From Silene conica (Eukaryota; Streptophyta; Magnoliopsida; Caryophyllales; Caryophyllaceae), in assembly GCA_029255685.2 (NCBI GenBank), contig CM055313.2:39264079-39328078 (forward strand): a DNA stretch of 64,000 bases, in the 5' to 3' direction. Shown one piece after another: positions 1-12,227 of this stretch. Both the position numbers and the translations under genes were made by a program. Below the pieces are notes generated by a model. That model made no database searches and was not told the DNA's origin. It saw only the letters and a list, made by a program, of their open reading frames with translations. How positions within the stretch are numbered: position 1 is the stretch's first letter; each line of letters begins with the position of its first letter.

Positions 1-923
1 TCATTTTTAATTGTTAATGAAATTGTCTAATCATTTTTCGAAATTATAACCAAGTTAGGGTAGTTTTTATTTTATTAAGATAGTTACCATAATAGGAAAA
101 AACCTAAATTTATAAAATGTTTGGAAAATAATTGTAGAATGGAGATAGAAAAGTGGTAGAGAAAGTGAGAAATGAGTGAAAGTGTTGAAATTGTAGAAAA
201 TGAATGGATTTGTGACCTAGGTCATGACCTTTTGCCTGAAAGGGTAAAAGTAGGTCAAAATAATTAATGAGGGATTAAAAGTAAAATATGGGTCGTGACC
301 TAGTAAGTGCTGCGACCTTTACTTGGGACGGGGTGGTCTAAAAGATAGGAAAGAGAAAGTAATAAATAACAATTCTCTAATATTTGCATATTTGAACTGA
401 AAGGCTAACCGTTAAACAAGGTCTAAGTCATGGGTAAACGACATGAGTGATTTAACAACTAAAGGGGGAACTAACCTTAATTGTATTCAAGATAGTCTGT
501 AAGATTATCCTAAACCTGGTTCCAAAGTTGTTGAAAATTCTGAATTTTGTTCACAATTTTATCGGTTGGTCTTGCTTCTGACGGGTCGGGTGGAGAAACG
601 AATATTGACACTCACAAAATGAATAGGGGGACAAGGTGGGGCTACCCTCATGTGCTTCCCTCTCTCCTCTAAATGGGCATTTTGTGAGACAAAATGGTAC
701 CCGTCACTCCGAAGTGACGGATATCTCCCGTCTTCTTTGAGATTTTGTGTAATTTTATATACAAGTCAAGTGTAAGCATGAAAATAGAGAGACGGGGACA
801 TGCAAGAATTGTAGGTATACCTAGCTTGGGGAAAGGGGGACCTTAAGTTTGGATGAACACAGATCTTTGAAATGGACCACGGATCAGGCATGCAATACAT
901 GATGAAGTATATGCTTGTGGGAC
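1..923. other. AT-rich intergenic DNA, no gene seen
   Basis: No reading frame of note and no recognisable domain in any frame. A short perfect dyad (arms CCGTCACT/AGTGACGG, 701-720) sits next to other CCCGTC/GACGGG words, which suggests a decayed small foldback element. The rest is unremarkable. Confidence 0.6.

Positions 924-969
<46 letters not shown>
924..969. repeat. (ATT)n microsatellite
   Basis: About fifteen uninterrupted ATT units. Likely to vary in length between individuals. No gene context. Confidence 0.95.
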
Positions 970-1844
970 GCAAGCATAAATATTAAAGACAGCCGATATG
1001 TTAGACCCATATTTTTAGGCGGGGGTTGACCCTAGAGTTACAAGTTACAAATATGTCATGTACTTTTCATAGCCAGCTAGCTACATACTTAATTGGCGAC
1101 TATATTTTCAAGTGATTTCAAGCATTCAATTAATAATAAATTTTCATTTTTGACTGCGGTATCCGTAACAAACTTGTGGTGAATACTGTTTTCTCTTACA
1201 AAATATTCATAAGAGATGAGTCAGAAAACACATAAAAGGGTACCCCACCTTATCCCGTTCCCTTTTTGTGAGAGGTCACAAGCTTGTGACGGGATTAGCC
1301 CGTCACAAGCAAGATCTACTGTCAATTAATTGTTCATTTGCACATATTCCAGTTTACTATGACTTGTTGTATACTTCATCAGATCAATCTCCTTCCAACG
1401 TGATTTGGTCCATGTTACTTTGATTTTATTTAGTTTGTCCACTGTAGGGTAAACTGTAAATTTATAATTTGATATACGTATAATACAGAGTAACAGCTAT
1501 CAATACAAGTTTTCAAGATAATATTTTCTTAAGTTGCTTATTGCAGCAACTTAATTATATCTTACTAGTATTTCATTTTAACTCACCTTCATTAAATTAA
1601 ATTTAATTCAGTAGCTTCATTATTTAATTAAAAGAAACAATGTGCAGAGAAAGTGATTAATGGAATGTGCAAGTGCCAGAAGTTGATAGGACCAACTTAG
1701 ATTATACAGTACTATTTTCCGATAGAGTTACATGATTAGTTATGGCCTATAATCTAGCAAAGCTATGCGTTACAACAAAGACCACTGAACATGCAAACTC
1801 TTTGTTGAGTCTATTATTATACGAAGTACTAACTTACTTAATTT
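970..1844. other. AT-rich intergenic DNA with one strong dyad
   Basis: No gene seen. At 1282-1310 there is a perfect 12-bp inverted repeat (GCTTGTGACGGG / CCCGTCACAAGC) with a 5-base spacer, probably one end or the core of a small foldback element. A 62-codon open frame starting at 1742 runs into the MITE-like element and shows no family resemblance, so I do not call it a gene. Confidence 0.55.
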
Positions 1845-2047
1845 CGAATTTGGATCCTCTCCATTACTTTCTCTCCATTACCTCTCTAATACACACTTAT
1901 TTTAATATATTTTCTCTATCCATCCAATAAAACATTATTTTTATGAAATAATTACAACCGCTAGATCGTCTCAAGATTTAATCCGGACCGTTTAAAAGTA
2001 ATGGAGGTCCATTTCTTTTCGGGTAATGGAGAGAATCCGGACCGCTT
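1845..2047. mobile_element. MITE-like foldback element
   Basis: Inverted repeats of 16 bases with one mismatch lie at 1852-1867 (GGATCCTCTCCATTAC) and 2023-2038, about 190 bp apart. The CCGGACCG word next to the right arm also recurs inside, at 1983-1990. There is no coding sequence. Size and structure fit a miniature inverted-repeat element. The superfamily is not clear because no convincing target duplication was found, so the outer limits are approximate. Confidence 0.45.
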
Positions 2048-2594
2048 AATTTCCTACTTGTACAGTGCCAAACCCATAATACACTTTTAATTTAATTATT
2101 GTTATTCTTATTGTATTTGCTATTACAAACACCTGCTCCTTTTCCTCCCACGGAATATTAACTAAACAAATCTAATTAGGCTTGTGTCATGTACTTTTAT
2201 TTTCAAATAATAACAATGTTATATTGATAGTTTGATAGTTTGATACTAAGGTTAATGACTTAATGTTATAATAATCTTATATTTGTATTATTCACAATAC
2301 AACCATTACAAATATGGTAGGATAGTTTTACAATACTGGATCAATAAATTAAAAACGGATTTATTATTTTAATAAGTCTTTTTTGTGATAGGTATATCCC
2401 AATTTATTGTTGGTATATGCCACTTGATTTGACATTTTTTTTCTAATTTTAGTTACACATAGCTAGTGTAATTTATGGTTAAGCTTTATAAAATAACTAT
2501 TTGTGAATTGATGCATTGCGTTAAAGTAAGTTTTTAGTTTATATATGATTCATAATTGAATATCTTGTAACTGTTGTAAGGACTATTTTGTATA

Positions 2595-3010
2595 CTAGTC
2601 TTATGCCCGTGCAAATTGCACGGGTTTGCACTTTAAAATATTGTAAAAAAAATGTCGTTAATATAAGTTGTTTTTTAAATAAGATCATATTTTACCTAGT
2701 TGGTGTGGTTAAATATATGGAGATAGATTTTAAAATAGGGTAACAAAAAGAACAATTACTTTTAGTCATATATTATACTCCGTAGCATAACAAAAGTAGA
2801 AAAATTTAAAAAGAAGAAAAATAACACAATGAGCAGTAATGGTGTACAATCATAATTATAATTGTACTATAACTTCTCGAAATTGGACGCGCGTTTTTCA
2901 TCATCGTAAATAAGAATCTTTAGTCATTTTTGCTTGTGACTCTCGAAATGGCCACATAGAGCTGATCGTGTGTAAACACTGACTTAGAAAGACAATAAGC
3001 AAAAATACCA
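2595..3010 (-). mobile_element. Helitron 3' end
   Basis: On the minus strand the sequence ends in CTAG followed by T (2595/2594), preceded by a perfect 9-bp hairpin (CCCGTGCAA, 2606-2614 with 2616-2624, one-base loop). A short GC-rich hairpin just inside a CTRR end at an A|T insertion site is the defining 3' terminus of Helitrons. About 320 bp inside it lies a remnant of the Helitron helicase, at the spacing usual for the 3' end of the coding region. The 5' end (TC) was not located, so the element may run further right. Confidence 0.8.
2920..2994 (-). pseudogene. Helitron Rep/helicase C-terminal remnant
   Basis: Minus-strand translation gives VFTHDQLYVAISRVTSKND and then a stop. This matches the C-terminal Pif1-type helicase motif of plant Helitron proteins (usually VFSHGQLYVAxSRVTSxxGLKI). 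The Q and the SRV core are kept; G of HGQ is D here. The expected LKIL continuation is seen only after the stop, and the frame is lost beyond about 2890. The rest of the Rep and helicase domains is missing or unrecognisable. In a living element the protein would carry out rolling-circle replication of the transposon; this copy cannot. Confidence 0.8.
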
Positions 3011-3088
3011 AAAATACCAAATAAGACAATATATAAATCCGTGTAATTGTTTTACATGTATTGAATGTTAATTAACGTTGTATATTAA

Positions 3089-3343
3089 GGGGTTGTTTTT
3101 TTACCCAGTCTAAAACACATGAAGTGTAATTCATGGGATTTGCAAAATGGGTGAATTGTTTGTTTGGCTCAAATCACGTGATGTGGGAAGTTGCTTACCT
3201 AGGCCCCCTAGATATGTAAGAATTCTTGTGGAATTCATTTCCCACATTCCAACCAAACAACTTTCTTCCATTTCATGTGATGTATAAAAACACGGGATCT
3301 CTTAATTCCTTGAACTTCAATTCTCTTACTAAACCAAACGACC
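3089..3343. mobile_element. possible Tourist-like MITE
   Basis: The left end GGGGTTGTTT and the right end AAACGACC are imperfect inverted repeats next to TAA/TAT, and inner segments (GATGTGGGAA and TTCCCACATT) are also inverted. Similar repeated sequence on both sides (TGTTAATTAA words at 3068 and 3391) suggests it sits inside a larger repeat, perhaps the Helitron body. Ends are approximate. Confidence 0.35.
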
Positions 3344-4272
3344 TATAATAGTGTCCTATAAATTGCACATGATTGTTTTCACATGTTGGCTGTTAATTAA
3401 GACCTATGTATTAAACTTATTGCGTAAAGCGCGTGATTGATCAAGAATTTGTAATCTGAACTCGTGTAAACACCCACATTGAGAAATTTGAAATATAGAA
3501 TTTACACATGTTATACGTGTGTGAGTGAATTTGAAATACGGGTCCGTGTATTAGAACTATGATACGTAAGCATGTGTAAAAAAAAATCTTGCAAATTGCA
3601 CCAGAATGCTTAAATTAGCGCGTGTGGTTTTTTCGGTTGTTTCAATGGGAGACAATCTCGTGCAATTTTTTTTTATGATTGTTCTAATTTACGCAGACCC
3701 GTGAATTTGGAAAAACGTACTTCTAAATTGTAATAAATATAAACTTATTTGTCGCATATCTTTACATTTTTTTCTTAAGATATTTAATTGAAATAAATAA
3801 ATGAATGAGATAAGAAAATATATAAAATCATAACCCGTAAAATCGTTTAAAATTATGGTAATTTTTGTGAAACAAAGGGTCTAAACTTAGACCTATTTTG
3901 AGCGAGTTTACCCAAAACAGACCAAATCCAAAGACATGCCATTAACAGACCATATACCAACCCACCAATCACCAAAGCCACTTAGGCACACATACAACTT
4001 TGTGCTCTCTCATCTCTCACCCTAAATCTAACTACATTTCCATAACATACCACTTTGTATTTTGTACCTTCCATCTTGACGCCTCCTCATTTGATTTTCG
4101 TCTCACCTAATCTCTTACACTTGCCACTTTAAGATCATTTGAACTCGCAATGTCTCAATTACTCTCTCTCGTTGCAATCCTTCATACGAAGTAATTTTTT
4201 TGCCGTATTTTTCAGATTTCAATAAAAAAAATTATGCATATGAATATTTTTTGTCCATATTTTCGGGTTTTA
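3344..4272. other. AT-rich gene-free DNA
   Basis: No open frame or domain recognised. The first 350 bp carry several diffuse repeats of words such as CACATG and CGTGTG, possibly more of the Helitron body. 3860-4180 is ordinary pyrimidine-rich sequence with no coding signal. Confidence 0.5.
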
Positions 4273-4722
4273 GGCTCCGTTTGGCAGCGCATTTCAGGTA
4301 CCTGATTCGCCTGAAATAACTTTTTCGCCAAAAGAATCAGGTAGCTTATTTTTTTGGGAGTGTTTGGTAAGTAGCTTATTTGGTCAAATAAGCTACCTGA
4401 AATGAAATGCTACATAGGGTAGCATTTTAAATTTCAGGTACCTGATTTTAGGTTAGATTACCTTTTTACCCTTCAATCTATAATATAGTAAATAATTATT
4501 ATATCCTTTTATGTCATTTCACCAAAATAAGCTACCTTTTCAGTTAGTTTGCCAAACAGTTTTTTATATAATCAGTCAGCTTATCAGCTCATAATTTTCA
4601 GCTACCTTATCAGCTACCTTTTCAGGTTTCAGCTACCTTTTCAGGTTTCAGCTACCTTTTCAGTTTCCAAGTACCTTTTCAGGTTTCAGGTAGCTTTTCA
4701 GGTCGTTTTACCAAACAGAGCC
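4273..4722. mobile_element. Tourist-like MITE (PIF/Harbinger)
   Basis: Terminal inverted repeats GGCTCCGTTTGG (4273-4284) and CCAAACAGAGCC (4711-4722) differ at one base and are flanked on both sides by TTA, the 3-bp TWA target duplication typical of PIF/Harbinger insertions. The 450-bp interior is built from many copies of a CAGCTACCTTTT/AGGTAGCTT word in both orientations. No transposase is encoded, so it would have depended on a Harbinger transposase elsewhere. A 78-codon open frame crossing its right half is an accident of the internal repeats. Confidence 0.8.
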
Positions 4723-6167
4723 TTACTATTATTATGTTTTTTTACTTTTTATCAAAGTATTTCTGATTTTTTTCGATTTAATTAAATTTATCCATCTATC
4801 TTAGTTATTTTCATATTTAATACGGAGTTCATCTTATGTGAATAATTTATGTGAATCATACCCATGAGTAATTGAACACCATAGATATAGTGACTTATTT
4901 AATTTTAATGTCATATGTGAGTGAATGTTTCTCATGTTAATGCTCACCCTATCTAATCTTTTTTTATAACAATTTCTGTTTTCTCTTTATTTGACTTATT
5001 TTTCTGTATTTTTTTCCTATAATAATAGGTGTTAAAAAGATTGTTGAATAATTTTCCTATTTATACCATAATAATTTAACTATAAAAGTTGTTAATTATT
5101 TTTTAATCTAGTTATTTAATATGCAATCCACATATATGGGTAATTTGTCAGATTTATTATTGTAGATGGAAATAAAAACGCTTGTATAAGAAATAAAAGA
5201 GACTGGAGAACATGGTGGACCACTTTTAAAAATAAAATTAAAAATGAACTTTCAACCACAGTGCGACACCTAAGCACTGTGGTTGTTGCTTTTATATATA
5301 AGATTGCAGTCGACTTGGTAACATTTATTTGTCTTAGGGTTGTAAAACATTGTGTGTGCCAAGTATTTATTAGTACCACATTATCATTGGGTGGTAAAAT
5401 TCCAAGCTCTTTTCGGAGGCATTTCATCACGTCCGCCTAGAACTGACCAAGAAACTGCCGCGCCGAACATGACACCACACCCGTGGATTTCTAATACGAA
5501 AGGATAAAGCAACCAGGACAGAGTAAACAATTAGATGGGATTAAAGGAAGATGGTCATTGTTATATTGGTAATGGAGGCATGAGTGTAATAGTACTCAAC
5601 TGGGCTGCAGGGCCCGCTGAAAAACATCCCCATCTGTTGGGCCCTAGTTATCTTTTCTCAAATGGCCCACCAACATTTTTCTGGTACACTTTCCTGCTCA
5701 CCTAGTACCCAGATTGCCGAATAGCCTTTCTATACCACCCTCCTACTTAAAGCACCCTCTCACTTCAAGTGTGCTACAAAATGCAGGAGACGTCCTTGGT
5801 GTATTTACTTGATTTCCACATGCCACATGTGACTTTGGACAAATAGAATTAAGTATAGACACAACTTCACATGTGTTGCTCCTTTCTCACCTTTAGTGGC
5901 CGCTCTAATTATCGCATTAACCGTATATTTTTTGGATTTAATTTTGTTAAATTTTATTAATTTTATAGAAATTTAATTTTACTAAACTCAATTTATGAGT
6001 TTAAATATTCCTGAACAACATATCGTGACAATAACATTATCGATCGGACAACTTCCTTATTAACAGATAGTTGAACAACCCCCTTGACAACGTACTATAA
6101 TCTGAAGAGTCAAGGGCGAGAACACATCAGAGAGAGAGAGGGGGTGAATTAGGTGTCTATTTTAAAT
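4723..6167. other. gene-free flank with a promoter-like patch
   Basis: No exon or domain recognised. 5600-5680 has three GGCCC(A) words (Site II-like, often found in plant promoters). A short frame opens at 5781 but closes after 21 codons. The minus-strand open frame at 5116-5430 has no family resemblance. 6131-6144 is an (AG)n-rich run just before the truncated retroelement begins. Confidence 0.4.
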
Positions 6168-7654
6168 TGGCAACCCTTCCTAAGAAGATAAGACGCCTTC
6201 ATCGATGAGATGACACGAACACCCTTTCGGGGGCGGGTTCCCTTATAGGAAACACGAACTCCTGAAGAACTCCTCAAACATATTTTCTGGTCGCGACACT
6301 CGAAACGAGCGTGGTATCGCGATAACCAATCCATACCGAGGATAATGTCAAATTCCTCGAGAGGAAATCTCAGTAAGTCCGCTGGAAATGTGGCACAACC
6401 AATAATAATCGGAACATCCCTATGGGAAGAAGAACATGAGAAAACATCTCTTGAAGGCAATGAGATAGAAGTCTCCTCAACAATAGAAGACTCTAGAGCT
6501 AGTCTATCGGCGAACTGAGTCGATATAAATGACAATGAAGCACCAGTGTCGAAAAGGATAAAGCACTCAGCACCGAGAACATAAAATATACCGGCAATGA
6601 TATCAGGATGAGCCTCAGCCTCTGCTCTGGTCATAACAAAGATCTTCCCCTTCGCCTTGGCTACTCTAGTCGCTGCAGCAGCAGTGACAGCCTTGCCAAG
6701 AGCAGTGTTCTTCTCAGGACACTCAAACGACCTATGCCCAAATCCATTACAAGTGTAACACTTCTAGGCATTCTTGAAACAGTCAAAACCCGGATGAGGT
6801 GGTTTACCACAACGGTGGCAAACACTCGAAGTACTATCTGTGTGAATAGTGGTCTTAGCGACCGGTGCAGAAAACCTCTCAAATCGCTTCTTCTGAGAAG
6901 TGGCAGGTGCAAAAGATGGAACAAAAGGCCTCTTTCCATGGTAGATAGATCTCTGATGTGAAGAAGCACTCGCAGTAGCAGCACGGGACTCAGTATCTAT
7001 TGCCCGGATAGAACTCTCATCCCAGATAGCATCATCATATACCTCAACAAAGGAAGTAGAGTCTCGGCGGACCATGCTCTCAATACGGGGCCCTTACTTC
7101 CCTCGGTAGAAGTACACCTTCTCAGCCTCATCTCTCACAAATCTCGAAGCAAAATGCGTTAGCTGGTTGAACTTATCAGTGAACTCCTGTACCGTCATCT
7201 TCCCTTGCTTAAGGTCCATGAATTCCTTAAGTCTCTGTGATCGTAGCTCCTTAGGATAGAATCTAGTCTCAACCTTCTCCTTGAAAGCTTCCCAATCGAA
7301 CAATGGGTCCAGAAGAAAAGTAGGATCAGTCAACGTCCACCATCTATCAGCCTCCAAAGTCAAAAAGTGAGTGGCTAAACGCACCCTATCCTCTCTGACT
7401 ACTGAATACATGGCAAAACTCTTCTCCATCTCACGAAACCACTCAGAAAGAGCCACTGGGTCAACTTCGCCTCCGTAGGTCTTCGCGTGACTCCTGGACA
7501 TCTGTGAAGCAATCCATGAAAAGCCACCAGGTCTGTTGGCATCATTGCCCGGCGGAGGAGGTGGAGGAACAGTCTCAGCTTGATGTCTCTGGTTCTCAAG
7601 CACTTGAAGGAGCGCTTGCATAATCGTATTCCCTGCAGCTGTAGTCCTCACCAT
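6168..7654 (-). pseudogene. gag-protease remnant of element S
   Basis: Translated pieces match the Gag and protease part of the whole-looking elements at 18219-22655 closely: the gag helical core ([19 protein letters not shown]), the zinc-knuckle region ([14 protein letters not shown]) and the aspartic protease ([11 protein letters not shown], then the [15 protein letters not shown] block). Gag would form the virus-like particle and protease would process it. The remnant is broken in several places and no longer encodes a working polyprotein. Confidence 0.85.
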
Positions 7655-7806
7655 CCTTCAAAAGAAAAGCAAATGTTAACTTAGCAATTAGCAATCACAA
7701 ACAGTCTACAATGTAAATCCTTAAATCTACCCCATCTCTCATTCATTATTCAATTATAGGGTCAATTTAAGGTTGGGGGTCGCATGAGTGCGTCGGGAGC
7801 GATAAC

Positions 7807-7818
7807 GCTTTGATACCA
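7807..7818 (-). other. primer-binding site of element S
   Basis: Lies two bases inside the 5' LTR and is complementary to the 3' end of plant initiator tRNA-Met (TGGTATCA core), the usual primer of Tekay-type elements. Confidence 0.75.
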
Positions 7819-8495
7819 ACTGTAAAACCCCTCGTCGCAGCAGGAAATAAAACATACAAACATGCCAAAATCTACGCGGAATTTAAACTTTAACATGCAT
7901 AAAAACGAGGTGAATTAAAACAAAACTGAACAAACTGATATAAACAGAAACATAGATAAGTATAACTGTCTAAGTACTGAACGTAATATATACAAACAGC
8001 CTGGGATGGCACATCCCTACAGGCACTCAACAACTGAAATGTCAATCTAGAGTCTAGCTAACGTAAAAGTGTAAAGTCAATCGATGAAGGATCATCGCTC
8101 GCTACCTCCATGCAACCCATCTGCCAACCTGTCATGTACCTACATACATGTAAACATGTACGCCACAATCAGTGGGGAGTGACTAGAGTTCTCCTAGCCA
8201 CCTTTTGTAGCGAAACGTAACACATAAACATCCAACATACTCCAGCATATATAACATGTGAAGCATATAAATATATCTCGATATCTCAATTCAAGTCAAC
8301 ATGCAAATACTATGCAAGACTCTCAACCAACTTCGGAAACTATTTGGAAGGAGAGCCGGTTTCCCTCCCGGTTGCCCGACCGGGGGGTCTTTCAATCCAA
8401 ACCATTTACGAAACTAGCCAAAGAGTCATCCAATGTCTTGGATGAACAGTTCTAAAATCAAAATACTCTATGTATCACAATCAATCAGCAACATC

Positions 8496-8960
8496 TTACA
8501 CTGTACCCCAACTCAGGCAAGCAGATGCAAATCAGCAGTGTCCAAGTCACACCCCAACTCAGGTTAGACTTGGCGCACAAATCCGCAAGCATACACCCGT
8601 GAACCCCAACTCAGGCACTGATGGATACCAATCAGCTAATAATGGCTCATTGACCCAACTCAGTCGTGACCATTACTCTTCGTAATGAAATCGGATCCCA
8701 ACTCAGATCCAACCCACTACGATCAAACAAACTCACGGTAGAACAATAGTCCCAACTCAGACACCTCCTACCGCATCAACCATACACGAGACAGTCCAGT
8801 GGTCCCAACTTAGACTTGGTCGTCACGCCACAAACACTCACATGTCAAGCTAGAGGATCCCAACTCAGATCATAACTTGACATGCATATAAACATCATTA
8901 TATATCGTACTCTAGCGGTCCCAAATTAGACATATTCCGATATATACTACAACCAGGTCC
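8496..8960. repeat. constant-core / variable-arm dyad array (LTR of S)
   Basis: About nine copies of a CCCAACTCAG(G/A) core. The flanks of many copies are complementary to each other but differ from copy to copy: CCAAGTC/GACTTGG, ATGTCAAG/CTTGACAT, ATATATCG/CGATATAT, CGGTAG/CTACCG. The same design with another core is found at 15945-16520. Confidence 0.75.
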
Positions 8961-9198
8961 TTAGTCCTATCTTTCTAGACTTCTAATCAACACATAATTG
9001 ACCCCGGGAACTAAGTTGAGGGAGAGCCAGTTTTCCTTTCGGTTACCCGACAGGGGGGTCTCTGTCCTCTCTCCATTCCCGAACCCATTATAGTGCCGCC
9101 CATCCTCCGGGGACCTCAAACACACATACAAGGCATACGAAACAAGTCTCAAGCAATTCGGACTAGCCGATCAAAAGATAAAGCGGTTTTAGTGAGAA

Positions 9199-9602
9199 CA
9201 GGGCTCTCAGCCGGTGCTCGACCGTCTGCCGGTCATCCGGCTGGGAGTCCCTTCCCACATATGCAGACGAACTTTAAAAACGAGGAAGAGTGATTCTCAG
9301 CCGGGTGGACCGGATGCCGGCCACCCGACTGGGAATCCCCTCCCACCTACTTTCTACGCTTCTTTTCAAAAGAGGACAGATTCTTAGCCGGCCGACCGGC
9401 CGCCAGCCAACCGGCTAGGAATCATGTCCCAGCCTCCTTTCTTACAAAAATGAACACTCAAGAGGATCTCTGAGCCGGTCGACCGACGGCCGACCACCCG
9501 GCTCAGAGCCCCTTCACATTTTCCCAACAAACGCAGAAACAACCTAGGCCTGACTCTGAGCCGGCCGACCGGCTGTCGGTCAACCTGCCGGCTCAGAGTC
9601 CC
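9199..9602. repeat. GC-rich dyad series (LTR of S)
   Basis: Five GC-rich palindromic blocks about 80-90 bp apart, each with AGCCGG...CCGGCT-like inner arms. The outer arms differ between blocks but pair within a block, for example GACTCTGAGCCGG with CCGGCTCAGAGTC, and GATTCTTAGCC with GGCTAGGAATC. Confidence 0.75.
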
Positions 9603-10742
9603 TGTACGAGAAAAACGCAAAACGCAAAACGCAATATGTTCTAAACTTCATAAATCGATACAAATCTTCCAAAATTGCGACAAGCAAGGATTACCCAGCA
9701 TATAAAATACATATGTGATTCAATAACAAGCATCAATTCCAATAACAAACCCATATTAAGATCACAACTTGTATTCGTCTTAAGATTGTAAAAACTGAAA
9801 ATGAACAAGAACACATATGAACATCAAACAAATCATGTGAAGATCATATGAGACTAAACCCTAACATGTTACTAAGCCTAAATAACAATAAAAACCACAA
9901 AAAGAATTATCAAGAAAAGTGCTATTTTAACAAAATGGCCGAGTTACTCGTAATTGTCACCTTAAAAGCATTTTATGCTCCAAGATCCTCTTCAATAACA
10001 AAGCTATCAACTTCAGGATCCTCTAAATCAACCCCTACAACAAAAGAAACGGAATTAAGAAGCCTAAAACGGAAATAAGCCAAAACAACGTCTTTTTCGA
10101 GTTCGACGAAATTGAAATTGAAAGAGATGGAAATCTCGCAAGGATTCCGAAAATGTAAGACTTACCGCGATTCGAGTTCGGGAAGAGGTTGAAAAGTCGA
10201 TTTTAAGCTTGAAAGAAGAAGGAAAAATGGAGAAATGAATGTAACAGTGTATTGTGCTTTTGTGAAGATGGAATGTCGATGAAAGTGTTCACTTAGGGTT
10301 TAAGTAGTGTCCTTTCCTTATTTTGAGTCGGGTTACTTGTTTGTGAAACGGGTTTAAGTCGGGTTTGAATTATGCCAATAAAATAACATCTTAAGAATTA
10401 AAACACTCTTAAGACGGATCTTAACGGAAAGACTTAAAAGTAACTTTACGATTTATTATTAAAATATTATTATATTCCGTAAAATAATTTAAAATCATTA
10501 AAATATTATTTACGAAAATACGGGATGTTACACATTTCAGCTAAATGACTGATTTTACCCATTTGTAAGTTCCCCAAACCTGCATATTTCAGCCAAAACA
10601 ACCCAGCAACAAAGAACTTGTCAGAGACAATGTTTTTAAAGGTCTTTTCATAACTGAAATTAAGGTTTTACATATGTTCATTCAACTTAAAAATAAAACT
10701 AAACATAATCCTAGTTCGACCAACTAACCAACCTAATAAAAC

Positions 10743-12155
10743 CTATGTAACGGTGGTGTCAGTGGTCTGTGGGGTGACGAAATGGCTGGCCGACCTAGCA
10801 TTATCGCCGTCGTCATCATCAAAGTCACGCCTTGGCTGAGAAAAGCCTCCTGGGTTGCAGCTTTGAGTAGTGAACTCCCCCCGTTGACTTAATAATTCTT
10901 CAATTGCCTTAAGCCTTTGAGATGTCTCAAGTTCACGTTCCCTTAGCTGAGCCTTCTCTTGAAGGACTGTGCTGACAATACCTGCAATTAATAGTCAAAC
11001 ATGGTATTATATATATTCATTCAGTAAATGGTAAAATAATTGGTTAGTGTTAATCTTTAATATACTACAAAATACTAACCTGGGGTGTATGATGGGTTCC
11101 CAGCACTTGAGTGACGGCGACGTTCGTAAACAACTGGTGCTGCATTTCCCATACCAAGTATCAGCCCTTTCTTGTTAAAGCCGCCATGTTCTGCAAAGTA
11201 GATCTCGTTATCGTCGATCTCCTCCTCCGGTATCCCTTCACTTATCATTTTACTCTTCCTTGAAAAAACCTTTCCATACAAATCAAAAACAAAGTTTGAT
11301 TAGTATACGTTAATTAATTACTCAAGCAAATTACTAAAACATGAAGAAAAGTTTATGGTAACTTACAAAGAGTTCTTTCGACTTCGTTGAAAGCCATCCC
11401 TTCTTGGCATGCTTCTTGGTCTTCTCCAACAAAACCAAGGCGGATGGTACATCCCTCCCATCTTCTCTAGCCTACAATTTAAATCGAACGACTCTTTTTA
11501 AAAAAAACACTCAAGATTGTCAAAGTTTGCCAATTGTTAAAAAATTACTCAAATCGAGAAAAAAGTGAAGTAAAAATATGAAATTACCATTTCATCCATA
11601 ATCTGGATGGTGTTTCTACGACCCATAATATGAGTACCTAAGGCCTTGCCTTTTTCGGTACTTCCAGACATCCTATTGGCGGTGTTTTTTTCGGATGTGT
11701 CCTTAAACTTTGGATCATTCTTTCTATCCAGAATCTTTTGGAATATATCCGCCGGTATCCAAGATGGCCTTTCCTCTGCACTTTTCCTGGAAGCCGCTTG
11801 GATCTTTCTGCGTAGGCGTTCTTTCATGGTGTTAGTCCAAGCCGCCTTAACCGCATCTCTGTCGCGACGATGAAAGGTAACATGTTTTTGTTTCAAAAAA
11901 TAATATAGTTAGAAAATAATGAAACGAAAATAGGTAATAAATAATGAAACAGAAATAGATAATAGTTAATAAATACCTCAAACCAATCTCACCATTCTTT
12001 CTTCAACGCATCCAACGCAAGTGACCAGTTCGGCGCAAATTCCTTGTAGTTAGAGATAATGGTGAAGCTTATAAGATCGAAAACTTCCTTGTGACTGAAC
12101 CTGAAAAAGAGTTGAATTTGAAAATAAAATAATCAATAAGTAATAAAATTATAGT

Positions 12156-12227
<72 letters not shown>

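Larger units (their letters stand above)
6168..10532 (-). mobile_element. truncated Tekay-like Ty3/gypsy element (S)
   Basis: Minus-strand relative of the Tekay pair at 15226-33345: one LTR (7821-10532), a primer-binding site, a leader, and a gag-protease part that stops abruptly at about 6168. The polymerase part and the second LTR are absent. The element is truncated and broken, with several breaks in the part that remains. Sequence divergence from the Tekay pair shows it is clearly older than they are. Its LTR preserves the same repeat architecture as theirs, with different sequence. Confidence 0.85.
7821..10532 (-). repeat. 5' LTR of element S
   Basis: Bounded by TGTA...TACA; the minus strand starts TGTAACATCCCGTATTTTCG, as in the Tekay pair. 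2712 bp against 2928 bp in that pair. It contains two copies of a GAGAGCC...GGGGGGTCT bracket (about 8351-8394 and 9019-9061), a set of short CCCAACTCAG repeats with self-complementary flanks between them, and a series of GC-rich dyads after the second bracket. The partner LTR is not in the window. Confidence 0.8.

Noticed and set aside
5116-5430. 104-codon minus-strand frame in the left flank
   Set aside because: No recognisable domain, biased composition, no promoter or splice context.
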